From contig DFFH01000142.1 of assembly GCA_002368805.1 (NCBI GenBank), forward strand, positions 1-15,429: a stretch of 15,429 nucleotides of DNA, read 5' to 3'. Position 1 is the first letter of the stretch; each line of letters begins with the position of its first letter. Made by a program: the position numbers and the translations under genes. Under the pieces are notes generated by a model. It was not told the origin of the DNA, did not search any database, and saw nothing but the letters and a program-made list of their open reading frames with translations. Source of the stretch: Mageeibacillus sp. UBA3781 (GTDB lineage Bacteria > Bacillota > Clostridia > Saccharofermentanales > Saccharofermentanaceae). Positions 7,327 to 14,546 of the stretch are shown here, in pieces.

Positions 7327-8747
7327 GAGCCGCCGTATATTTCCTTTTCATACTGCCCTTGCTTGTTAACGCGCCTCTTGAAGTGTACTTTATTGACTCT
7401 GTTTTGAAGTACAGATTCAAGAACCGAAAACTTGCATATATCACCGCTTCGATCATTTCGGTCACAACGGCCGTGATATCGCTTGTGTTTTGCGTAGATA
7501 CGACCGGTCGGATCGTCATCACGCTACCATACGACCTGATCTCCATAGCTGCATCTTTATGTATACTGGTGATGATGCTCGTGAACATGAAGGAAAAGTT
7601 TTGGATAAAAATTGTCGTCTTTTTTCTTTCGGCTAGTATGCTCGATACTTTTTTCCATATCTTCACCGCAAGCCGGGAAATCATATATTCGTCTCTTACG
7701 GTTAAGACACATGTTCTGAGAGTCGTGGCATTACTTGTCATTGCCGTTCTTATGACACTTCTCGAGATCGGCATTTTCATTCTGATCGACAAGATCCGCA
7801 GCAAACACGATGACACACCGCTCCCCATACGGTATCTGCTTGCGTTTTTCCTCGTCGTCGAGCTCTTTGAGGTCGTCTTCGCATTGCAAACGACAGAGTA
7901 CAGTTACAGTACGGAGTACGACGTCATGGATTTCTCATCACTTAACTCCTCGCAGCTGGCGATGCTGATATTTACACTTCTCGCAGGCCTGATGGCAGTC
8001 ATCGTCCTTTTCTATATCCGTGCGACGAAAGAAGAGCGGGATACGTTCAAAGAACTCAACAGCGTGAATGAAGAACTGGTTGCTTCCCAGACACGCTATT
8101 ACGAAGCAACGGTCAAGGCCGATTCCGAGATCCGCGCGATCCGTCATGACATGAAAAATAACGTACAGGTCTTAAAGATCCTTCTGGGCAATAAGGAATA
8201 TGACCAGATGGAAAAGTACTTAAGTGAGTTGACGGAGAAACTGCAAGGCACGGAGATCTCCGCCCATACAGGAGATGTGATCGCCGACGCCGTTATCTGC
8301 GCCAAAAAAGCCGAAGCAGAAGAACATGGGATCACTATTTCCACGAGCGGTGTCATCTCCGATATCCATATCACCCCTCAGGATATGTGCCAGATCCTTT
8401 CGAATATTCTGGACAATGCGATCGAAGCGGCTTCGGATGAACGCCTTCGCGATCTGAATCCTGCCTATAAAAAGATCGTCCTCGAATTGAAGAAGACAGA
8501 CAGATTCTTCCTGATCAGTGCAACGAATCCGTGTGCAGAGAAAGTGAATATCGTAAATGGAATGGTGAAAACCAGTAAAGAAGATTCCAGAAATCACGGG
8601 TTCGGTCTGAGAAATATCCGAAGCGCCGCAGAAAAATACGATGGCGAACTTACCCTCTCCTGCGAGGGAAAACCCTACGGATATGAATTCCGCCTGGATA
8701 TTATCTTCCCTCTTTTGCGGTTTCATAAGCCCGCAGAGTCCATGTGA
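7323..8747 (+). CDS. GHKL-type (AgrC-like) sensor histidine kinase
   Basis: A 474-residue membrane kinase that would phosphorylate the overlapping response regulator. The first 235 residues hold six or seven hydrophobic segments (about 4-22, 37-58, 63-87, 93-110, 130-156, 168-188, 209-233) without a sizeable extracellular domain, as in AgrC-like peptide sensors. A short coiled coil leads to the H-box IRAIRHDMKNN with His275. The ATPase part has the N-box ILSNILDNAIEAA (Asn361, Asn365) and the G-box HGFGLRNI (426-429). The full set of catalytic motifs is present, with no truncation. It is the last gene of the five-gene operon. AgrC-type kinases commonly sense peptides, which fits the neighbouring peptidase and exporter; no small propeptide gene was found in 6573-6615 or 8748-8918, so an autoinducer role is not supported directly. 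Confidence 0.94.
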   Translation: MRAAVYFLFILPLLVNAPLEVYFIDSVLKYRFKNRKLAYITASIISVTTAVISLVFCVDTTGRIVITLPYDLISIAASLCILVMMLVNMKEKFWIKIVVFFLSASMLDTFFHIFTASREIIYSSLTVKTHVLRVVALLVIAVLMTLLEIGIFILIDKIRSKHDDTPLPIRYLLAFFLVVELFEVVFALQTTEYSYSTEYDVMDFSSLNSSQLAMLIFTLLAGLMAVIVLFYIRATKEERDTFKELNSVNEELVASQTRYYEATVKADSEIRAIRHDMKNNVQVLKILLGNKEYDQMEKYLSELTEKLQGTEISAHTGDVIADAVICAKKAEAEEHGITISTSGVISDIHITPQDMCQILSNILDNAIEAASDERLRDLNPAYKKIVLELKKTDRFFLISATNPCAEKVNIVNGMVKTSKEDSRNHGFGLRNIRSAAEKYDGELTLSCEGKPYGYEFRLDIIFPLLRFHKPAESM

Positions 8748-8830
8748 TATACCGGGAACTGCGAGGTAAGAAAGATCTGTCCGATCACCCGGATATTGCA
8801 CTCACGGCCTTCCCTATATCCTTCATCTCG

Positions 8831-8867
8831 AAAAAAGACCGGCCAAGGATTCCCTCAGCCGATCTTT
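8831..8867 (-). terminator. Rho-independent terminator of guaA (possibly bidirectional)
   Basis: On the minus strand AAAGATCGGC pairs with GCCGGTCTTT (8858-8867 with 8834-8843) over 10 bp with one G-U wobble, and is followed at once by a six-base T-run. This is a classic terminator 52 bp after the guaA stop. On the plus strand the same stem has one mismatch and a short T-run, so it may also stop the sensor-kinase operon that converges on it. Confidence 0.85.
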
Positions 8868-8918
8868 CTGGCTCATATGAAAATGTGTGACTCCCACGCA
8901 GGAGTAAAGTCTTTTCAA

Positions 8919-8945
8919 TTATTCCCACTCGATCGTTCCTGTCGG
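8919..8945 (-). repeat. guaA 3' end, partner of the att-like repeat at 812-838
   Basis: These last nine codons of guaA match 812-838 at 25 of 27 positions and in the same orientation, 8.1 kb apart. This is the position at which guaA-specific tyrosine recombinases insert islands, restoring the codons and leaving a direct repeat. The intervening DNA (839-8918) holds the five-gene peptidase/ABC/LytTR/GHKL operon and the GNAT fragment but no integrase. Confidence 0.75.
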
Positions 8946-9899
8946 CTTTGGTGTCAGGTCGTAGAGTACGCGGTTGATGCCGGGTACTTCGGTGATGATT
9001 CTGTTAACGATTCTACCGAGGAGATCGTACGGGATCTCTTCGATCGTTGCTGTCATTGCATCTCTGGTGTTTACCGCACGGATAACGACGAAGTTCTCAA
9101 AAGCTCTGACGTTGTTCTTTACACCGACGGACTTATAATCCGGAACGAGTGTGAAGTACTGCCATACTTTTCCTTCGAGACCTGCATTTGCAAACTCTTC
9201 ACGGAGGATCGCATCGGACTCGCGAACCATCTCGAGACGGTCACGGGTGATCGCACCGGTGCAGCGTACGCCGAGACCCGGGCCCGGGAACGGCTGACGG
9301 TATACCATGTTTGCCGGAAGACCTAAAGCTTCGCCGACGACACGTACTTCGTCTTTGTAGAGGAACTTCAGAGGCTCAACGAGACCTTCGAAGTGGATAT
9401 CTTCCGGGAGACCGCCAACATTATGGTGTGCTTTTACAGGACCACTCTCGAGGATATCCGGATAGATGGTGCCCTGTGCAAGGAAGTCCACGTCCGGAAG
9501 TTTTCTTGCTTCTTCTTCAAATACGCGGATGAACTCTTCGCCGATGATCTTTCTCTTTCTCTCCGGCTCTTCGACGCCCTCGAGTTTCGTGAGGAAGCGC
9601 TCGGTCGCATCAACATATACGAGAGTCGCATCCATCTGATTCTGGAAGACTTCGATGACCTGCTCCGGCTCACCTTTTCTAAGAAGACCATGGTTTACAT
9701 GCACATTGATCAGGTTCTTGCCGATGGCCTTGATGAGAAGGGCAGCAACGACAGAAGAGTCAACACCACCGGACAGCGCCAGCAGCACTTTCTTGTCACC
9801 TACCTGTGCTTTTACAGCGGCGATCTGCTCCTCGATAAAGGCGTCAGCCAGGGCGCGGGTGGTAATTCTTTCCATTTCCTCGGGACGTTTGTTTTCCAT
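8919..9899 (-). CDS. guaA: GMP synthase, ATP-pyrophosphatase and dimerisation domains only (GuaA-B type)
   Basis: Converts XMP to GMP with ATP and ammonia, the last step of guanine nucleotide synthesis. The 326 residues contain the PP-loop SGGVDSS (43-49), the LAQGTIYPD and KAHHNVGG XMP/ATP-site stretches, the QPFPGPGLGVR hallmark and the invariant C-terminus KPTGTIEWE. A standard bacterial GuaA is about 510-525 residues with an N-terminal class I glutaminase of about 200; here that domain is absent. The ATG at 9899 is chosen because AAAGGAG lies 8 nt upstream; an upstream in-frame start would add 13 residues without homology, far too few for a glutaminase. The gene upstream is divergent, so no glutaminase subunit is adjacent. 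Archaea use separate GuaAa and GuaAb subunits, and this protein has the GuaAb layout. All catalytic segments look intact. Its last nine codons recur at 812-838. Confidence 0.96.
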   Translation of the reverse strand: MENKRPEEMERITTRALADAFIEEQIAAVKAQVGDKKVLLALSGGVDSSVVAALLIKAIGKNLINVHVNHGLLRKGEPEQVIEVFQNQMDATLVYVDATERFLTKLEGVEEPERKRKIIGEEFIRVFEEEARKLPDVDFLAQGTIYPDILESGPVKAHHNVGGLPEDIHFEGLVEPLKFLYKDEVRVVGEALGLPANMVYRQPFPGPGLGVRCTGAITRDRLEMVRESDAILREEFANAGLEGKVWQYFTLVPDYKSVGVKNNVRAFENFVVIRAVNTRDAMTATIEEIPYDLLGRIVNRIITEVPGINRVLYDLTPKPTGTIEWE

Positions 9900-9940
9900 A
9901 AGCGGTACTCCTTTGTATCGTAATAAAATTGGATACAACC

Positions 9941-9970
9941 ATCATACTCCAAAATCATCGTCATACGCAA
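9941..9970 (-). promoter_or_regulatory. Candidate guaA promoter
   Basis: On the minus strand TATGAT (9946-9941) matches the -10 consensus at 5 of 6 positions, with TTGCGT (9970-9965) 18 bp further upstream as a weak -35. The start point would fall near 9934, giving a leader of about 35 nt, too short for a purine riboswitch. Confidence 0.4.
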
Positions 9971-10033
9971 TGAAAGAAATCATTCCTGACCGGCCATTGT
10001 TCACTAATTGTTTCATTTTATGCCCCATTCGGT

Positions 10034-10064
10034 TTGAATATGTCACCTGCTTCTCTGCTATAAT
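10034..10064 (+). promoter_or_regulatory. Extended -10 promoter of the XRE/lipoprotein operon
   Basis: TGCTATAAT (10056-10064) is a perfect -10 hexamer with the TGn extension. A -35-like TTGAAT (10034-10039) is 19 bp upstream, which is long, but extended -10 promoters tolerate this. The predicted start near 10071 leaves about 33 nt before the ATG at 10105 with GGGAGGA in between. Confidence 0.65.
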
Positions 10065-10104
10065 TTAATAGGTGGAATTTGCATTCCGGGAGGAAACTGA
10101 TACG

Positions 10105-11202
10105 ATGCTTTCATTGAATGAGAATATCAAGGAAATACTGCGGGAAAAGAACCTGACGCAGAAGAAGGTGGCCGAGAAACTGGGCATCTCCGAGTGTTCG
10201 ATCTCCAGATATCTCAAGGGCACACGTATCCCTCAGGAGGAAGATGCGAGAAAGATCGCGGACTTCCTCGGTGTCTATCCGAAGGAGTGGTTCCCGTATT
10301 CCAACGATGACGGTACAGAGGGAGAGGCGCCGGCGCAGGAAGTCCTGAAGCCTTCGCGCCAGAGCTGGGAGCAGCTGCGCACCTGGCCGGAAGCGATCAA
10401 GGCACTCTCCACGACACATACGATCTCGGTACAGGATATCTGCCAGATCCTGCATGCGCCGCGATCCTGGGTAAACCGCTATATTCTCCCGCATATCGAT
10501 AAGATCTATCTTCCGGACGGAAAGCGTGCCGGAAAAGAAGTGAATACCAACTGGAAAGAAGTTGCCGCGATCCAGCTCGGCAAGGACATGCAGGACAGCA
10601 CCTGGTGCAGTAAAGAGGATTTTGATAACTTGATCCTCGGAAGTATCTTGTCTGTTACGAAGCAGACGAAGCTGATCCCGGCAGAGCTTCTGGTCCAGGA
10701 TAAGAAGGCATTTGCCGCTGAATACGAACAATATACGCAGAAGATAGCGGATCTTGCAAAAGCACTGAACGAAGATCCGCTTGCACCGATGGAAAAGTAT
10801 GCGGAGCTTGCTGATCTTAAGAAGCAGCAGGCAATGTGCTACCGCCGCCAGTTAAGCAATGAGGGAAGACAGATCATGAGAAGCAATCTTCCGGCTGTCA
10901 TGAATCCCGATGCGACAAAGAGTATCCCGGTCCGTCTGCCGTCGGTCCCGATCGAAAAATGGATCTTTCCGGAAGATATCAAGGATTTCGCCGAGATCGA
11001 AGAAAACGGACACCGGTACTTCTTTAAGAACGGATATATCCGTATCGTACTTTCCTTTATCGACACGAACGGTAACGCTGTAAGGAAAAACTTCTATGTC
11101 GCGGATCCCGAGGCGATGTACCATAAGCTCGTCGAGGAATATGTCCTCATCAGTGAGGAAGTCTGGCAGATGTACGCGATCCGCCTGATGTCACGGCGAT
11201 GA
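10105..11202 (+). CDS. XRE-family transcriptional regulator with a second HTH-like segment
   Basis: A 365-residue protein. Residues 4-58 are a clear XRE/Cro-CI helix-turn-helix (IKEILREKNLTQKKVAEKL, then GISECSISRYLKGTRIP). After an acidic linker (about 64-80), residues 105-132 (ISVQDICQILHAPRSWVNRYI) read like a second helix-turn-helix or winged domain followed by a beta turn. Residues about 205-265 are helical and charged, probably a coiled coil. The last 100 residues look like a mixed alpha/beta domain I do not recognise. Start chosen at 10105 for GGGAGGA 10 nt upstream; an in-frame GTG at 10072 would add 11 residues, lies at the predicted transcription start and lacks a ribosome site. It overlaps the lipoprotein gene by 4 bp (ATGA at 11199). 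Likely a DNA-binding regulator, possibly of itself; the function of the large C-terminal part is unknown. Confidence 0.85.
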   Translation: MLSLNENIKEILREKNLTQKKVAEKLGISECSISRYLKGTRIPQEEDARKIADFLGVYPKEWFPYSNDDGTEGEAPAQEVLKPSRQSWEQLRTWPEAIKALSTTHTISVQDICQILHAPRSWVNRYILPHIDKIYLPDGKRAGKEVNTNWKEVAAIQLGKDMQDSTWCSKEDFDNLILGSILSVTKQTKLIPAELLVQDKKAFAAEYEQYTQKIADLAKALNEDPLAPMEKYAELADLKKQQAMCYRRQLSNEGRQIMRSNLPAVMNPDATKSIPVRLPSVPIEKWIFPEDIKDFAEIEENGHRYFFKNGYIRIVLSFIDTNGNAVRKNFYVADPEAMYHKLVEEYVLISEEVWQMYAIRLMSRR

Positions 11203-12608
11203 CACGATCAGCGAAAAAGATCCTCAGCATCGGCTGTGTCATACTTCTTCTTTCCGGGACGGCTTCATCCTGCAAAAAAAGAAATACCGGAAGTTCCCAG
11301 GATGCCTCTGCTGTAGCGGAAACTCAGATCCGTAATACCCTCGATGATTTTTTCGCATATATCAAGATCGCAAAGACAGATAAGATCGGCGACCGTACGG
11401 ATGATCCCGCCCGGGTGAAGGAGTATCTCCAGGAAGTGACAGAAGTATCCGGAAACAAACCTTTTGAGACGGCCTGCCGGCGGGTGGATGCGGAAGTGGT
11501 AAGCGTCACATCATCTGATAAAAAAAGCAGTGCGAAGGTCAAGATCTCCTACGCGGACCCTATGGCGATCAAGGAGAAAGCTACGCAGGAAGGCGGGTTT
11601 GCTGACATTGGAAAACTGTCTGAAGAGATCGCTGATGTCTCAGTGATAACAGACGAATTTGCGATGGATCTGGTCTATGAGGATGGAGCCTGGAAAATCA
11701 AATCCGGGAGCACAAAAGACCTGCTGAAAGTGCTTTTCGGGTATCTGACGGAAAAAGATTTAATCGCGGAAGTTCCTGAAACGACGAAGGATCCGGAACC
11801 GCTGAACATCTCTGTTTTCGATGCGTACTGGGTAAATGAGAAGGGCATGGAAGTAGGGGGATATCACTGCTCGAGTAACGATATCTGCCTTTATGTCTAT
11901 GCCTGGAACTCCTACACCAATGTGGACATTAAGTACGAATATATAGATGTTTCCGGAGAGATCCTATATACGAATTCTTTTCATATGAAGCGCGATACGG
12001 ACTGGATCGCATGCGCATGGAAACCCGGAAGGACTCTCCCGGAAGGGGATATCTACTGCCGCCTCTATGACCCTTCGGGCGAGGAATTCCATACGTCCAA
12101 GGTCACCATTTATAATGACGCGGAGAGGATCCCGTTCCCGATCACATGGATGGAAGACTCCGGATGGTTCGATAAGGACGGAAATCCGGTGGAGTTCTAT
12201 ACGAAAGACGCTGCTCTGTTTGAGTATCGCGGATCCTCGCTGAAACCGTATCAGGGAATGTCTTTGAAATACCGTTTCGTCGATGACGAAGGAACCGTGC
12301 TCTATGAGGGAAAGATGGATATTGAGCAGGAGACAGAGAACTTTACATTCTCCATGGAACTTCCGGAAGGATATACGATATATCCGGAAGATACAGCGGA
12401 AACGACAAAGGAAACATCCGCAAGCAGCACAGAAACAGAAGAAACGACGACAGAGCCGGCTGTTCCGGAGGAGCCGAAGCATATCACTCTGATCGTAGAA
12501 ATAGAAGACGGGCAGCCGTTCCTTCAGTCAACGGTCGAGGTCAGGAAGACGGATGCGGTCTATACGCCGGATGAAACAGAAGCGCCATCGGAGACAAGCG
12601 CGGCCTGA
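11199..12608 (+). CDS. Lipoprotein with two related beta-rich domains, unknown function
   Basis: A 469-residue exported protein: basic start, hydrophobic core (ILSIGCVILLL) and lipobox ASSC with Cys25 as the lipid-anchored residue. Residues about 40-190 form a charged alpha/beta domain. Two repeats follow: DAYWVNEKG ... LKY-type strands with KYEYIDVSGEILY (about 200-310) and KYRFVDDEGTVLY (about 315-455). The second repeat is split by a Ser/Thr/Glu-rich stretch of about 30 residues (nt about 12385-12470) that looks like an inserted spacer. The tail is also Thr/Glu/Ser rich (PDETEAPSETSAA). No enzyme motif was seen. It starts inside the stop of the XRE gene (ATGA), so the two are translationally coupled, and it is the last gene of that unit. 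It acts at the outer face of the membrane; a ligand-binding or envelope-stress role is only a guess. Confidence 0.85.
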   Translation: MTRSAKKILSIGCVILLLSGTASSCKKRNTGSSQDASAVAETQIRNTLDDFFAYIKIAKTDKIGDRTDDPARVKEYLQEVTEVSGNKPFETACRRVDAEVVSVTSSDKKSSAKVKISYADPMAIKEKATQEGGFADIGKLSEEIADVSVITDEFAMDLVYEDGAWKIKSGSTKDLLKVLFGYLTEKDLIAEVPETTKDPEPLNISVFDAYWVNEKGMEVGGYHCSSNDICLYVYAWNSYTNVDIKYEYIDVSGEILYTNSFHMKRDTDWIACAWKPGRTLPEGDIYCRLYDPSGEEFHTSKVTIYNDAERIPFPITWMEDSGWFDKDGNPVEFYTKDAALFEYRGSSLKPYQGMSLKYRFVDDEGTVLYEGKMDIEQETENFTFSMELPEGYTIYPEDTAETTKETSASSTETEETTTEPAVPEEPKHITLIVEIEDGQPFLQSTVEVRKTDAVYTPDETEAPSETSAA

Positions 12609-12670
12609 GTCTTACTGTCTCTTCATCCTGCATCGTGCCGGTGCCGAGGTTTACGGCATAGAGCGGCGCG

Positions 12671-12698
12671 GGGGCGGGTGCTTTTCGCGAAGAAAAAT
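12671..12698. repeat. Diverged single copy of the 28-bp repeat of 14392-14504
   Basis: 22 of 28 positions match the tandem unit beyond the MATE gene, including the core GTGCTTTTCG (12679-12688). It lies in the 99-bp gap where the lipoprotein and MATE genes converge. The gap contains no strong terminator, only a weak 5-bp stem (TGCCG/CGGCA). Confidence 0.6.
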
Positions 12699-12707
12699 GG
12701 TTATATG

Positions 12708-14099
12708 TCAGTTATTGCCGGTCGAAATTTTCTTGATCCATTTGCGGCTTCTGAGGCGCCAGACGCACCAGATGGTCTTGGCGATCTGATCGGACTTCAG
12801 GAAGAAGTAGATCCAGAAGGCCGGCAGGTGGAAGACAAAGCCGGCCAGCATGCCCAGCGGGAGCGCCATCGCCCACAGGAAGATATTGTCGGCGAACATG
12901 AGTACTTTTGTATCGCCGCCACCGCGGAGGACGCCCTTGGTCATGATGCTGTTCGTGGCCTGGAAGATGATGATCAGGCTAATCGCGTTCAGGAGCTGAT
13001 AGGCGATCGATACGGCTTCCGCCGTCGTCTCTTTTCCGTAGGAAAGAATAACGGGTGTCTTGGTAAAGAAGATGAAGAGCGCCGACAGAAATCCCAGCGC
13101 AAAGCCCATGCCGAGGAAGAGCCATCCCTGCTCCTCGGCCTGTTCCTTCCGGCCTTTGCCGAGCGACTGTCCGGTGATGATCGCGCCTGCCTGGCAGACG
13201 CCCTGGATGAGGACGGTGCTCAGCTGCTGCGTGACAGTCGTGATGGAGTTCGCCGCGACAAAGTCACCGCCAAGGTGGCCGATGACCATGGTGACGGAGT
13301 TACTGCCAAAGGCGAGGATCGCGTCGCTGATCAGGACCGGGATGCAGACGCGGAGATATTCCCTAAGAAGGGTCTTTGTTTTCATGAAGAAGTGGTGGAT
13401 CTTAAACCCGATCTTCTTATCGATGACAAGGAGATAGAAGAGGTCGGCGAATGCCTCGAAACCACGGGCGAGGAAGGTTGCGAGCGCGGCGCCGGCGATA
13501 CCCATCTTCGGAGCACCGAAGTGGCCGAAGATCAGCATGTAGTTGCCGGCGAGATTGACAACGAGCGCGCCGATCGAGACATACAGTGGGAAGCGGGACT
13601 GGCCGACGCTTCGAAGAACGATGGCGATGACCAGCGAAAGACCAAGGAAGAAGAAAGTCAGCGTGGACCAGCGCAGGTATGTCGCGCCAAGACTGATGAG
13701 CTCTTCTTTATCCGTGTAGGAGGTCATGATCAGCTTCGGCATGGCGATGGCGCCGATGGCGAAGATCGTGGCGAAGAAGAGCATCAGGCGCAGCATCAGG
13801 CAGACCGTCTGCTTCAGCGAGATGTCCGCTTTCTCGACATTGTCGTTTGCTTTTTTCATGCCGTAGTAACGGGAGACCAGGACGGAAGCGCCCATGCCGA
13901 GACCCATGCAGAAGATCTGGAAGATCATGACGTAGGCGTTGGCCAGCGAGGCGGCCGAGAAGGTATCCTGCGAGTAGTGGCTGAGCATGATGTTGTCGAG
14001 CATGCCGACAAATACCGTGACCAGCGTCTGCAGCGCGATCGGGAATCCTAGGACGAAGACTTTTTTATAAAAATGCGCATCTTTCTTAAACAGTTTCAT
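12708..14099 (-). CDS. MATE-family multidrug/Na+(H+) antiporter
   Basis: A 463-residue membrane transporter, normal length for the family, which expels cationic drugs or metabolites using an ion gradient. Two homologous six-helix halves are seen: LGFPIALQTLVTVFVGMLDNIMLSHYS, then the conserved GMGASVLVSRYYG, VLRSVGQSRFPLY, and NLAGNYMLIFG in the first half; SVTMVIGHLGGDFVAANSI, CQAGAIITGQSLGKG and RGGGDTKVLMF in the second. Together these are diagnostic for MATE/NorM-DinF-like exporters. The ATG at 14099 is the first possible start (an in-frame stop lies two codons upstream), but the only AGGAG is 16 nt away, so initiation may be weak. It is transcribed alone, toward the lipoprotein gene. The upstream region carries 13-bp tandem repeats that may be regulatory. 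Substrate is unknown. Confidence 0.95.
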   Translation of the reverse strand: MKLFKKDAHFYKKVFVLGFPIALQTLVTVFVGMLDNIMLSHYSQDTFSAASLANAYVMIFQIFCMGLGMGASVLVSRYYGMKKANDNVEKADISLKQTVCLMLRLMLFFATIFAIGAIAMPKLIMTSYTDKEELISLGATYLRWSTLTFFFLGLSLVIAIVLRSVGQSRFPLYVSIGALVVNLAGNYMLIFGHFGAPKMGIAGAALATFLARGFEAFADLFYLLVIDKKIGFKIHHFFMKTKTLLREYLRVCIPVLISDAILAFGSNSVTMVIGHLGGDFVAANSITTVTQQLSTVLIQGVCQAGAIITGQSLGKGRKEQAEEQGWLFLGMGFALGFLSALFIFFTKTPVILSYGKETTAEAVSIAYQLLNAISLIIIFQATNSIMTKGVLRGGGDTKVLMFADNIFLWAMALPLGMLAGFVFHLPAFWIYFFLKSDQIAKTIWCVWRLRSRKWIKKISTGNN

Positions 14100-14130
14100 A
14101 GGCTGTTATTAGCGGCTCCTTTATGACTTC

Positions 14131-14221
14131 ATTTCTGACATCTGATAGTGATTTCGTTTTTGATTTTTCGATGATGCTATCCGATTCTGACATCTGATCC
14201 TGACATCTGATTCTGACATCC
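14131..14221. repeat. 13-bp direct repeats upstream of the MATE gene
   Basis: Three abutting copies of GATTCTGACATCT with single-base changes (14183-14195, 14196-14208, 14209-14221) and a fourth, isolated copy at 14131-14146. They sit 30-120 bp upstream of the MATE start, where its promoter should be. On the minus strand the unit reads AGATGTCAGAATC. Direct repeats near one helical turn (13 bp) in this place suggest a regulator binding array, though slippage during replication is the alternative. Confidence 0.7.
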
Positions 14222-14391
14222 AATAAGGTAGTGTAGCAGAGCAGGCCTGAAAATAAAACGGACAAAGACAAGGAAGATACAGGTGCTTTTGCAGAAGAAT
14301 CGGAGGAGAGGCAGATTTCTTCCGGGGGCGGCGGATGAGGTTCTTAACGTCACTTGGCGAGGGGCGGCTGAAAACAGACGGGATGCTGCCC

Positions 14392-14504
14392 GGGGCGAGT
14401 GCTTTTCGAGGAAGGAAATGGGGCGAGTGCTTTTCGAGGAAGGAAATGGGACGAGTGCTTTTCGAGGAAGGAAATGGGGCGAGTGCTTTTCGAGAGGATG
14501 AAAT
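14392..14504. repeat. Four tandem 28-bp repeats
   Basis: Units at 14392-14419, 14420-14447, 14448-14475 and 14476-14504. The first two are identical, the third has one change (GGGAC for GGGGC) and the fourth is degenerate after GTGCTTTTCGAG. The unit opens GGGGCGAGTGCTTTTCGAG and ends GAAGGAAAT. The length is not a multiple of three and every frame with a start is a different short peptide, so it is non-coding. There is no spacer, so it is not CRISPR. Confidence 0.9.
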
Positions 14505-14546
14505 ATCGAAATGCACTTTTCATTGTAAATCGAGCAAAACAGGATT

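Noticed and set aside
9900..9940. Purine riboswitch in the guaA leader
   Set aside because: The predicted leader is only about 35 nt and lacks the three-way junction elements.
12678..14051. A 457-codon open frame on the plus strand opposite the MATE gene
   Set aside because: Its product is charged low-complexity sequence without family features, while the minus strand encodes an unmistakable MATE protein. It is a codon-bias shadow.
14392..14504. CRISPR array
   Set aside because: The 28-bp units abut directly with no unique spacers, and no cas gene is present.
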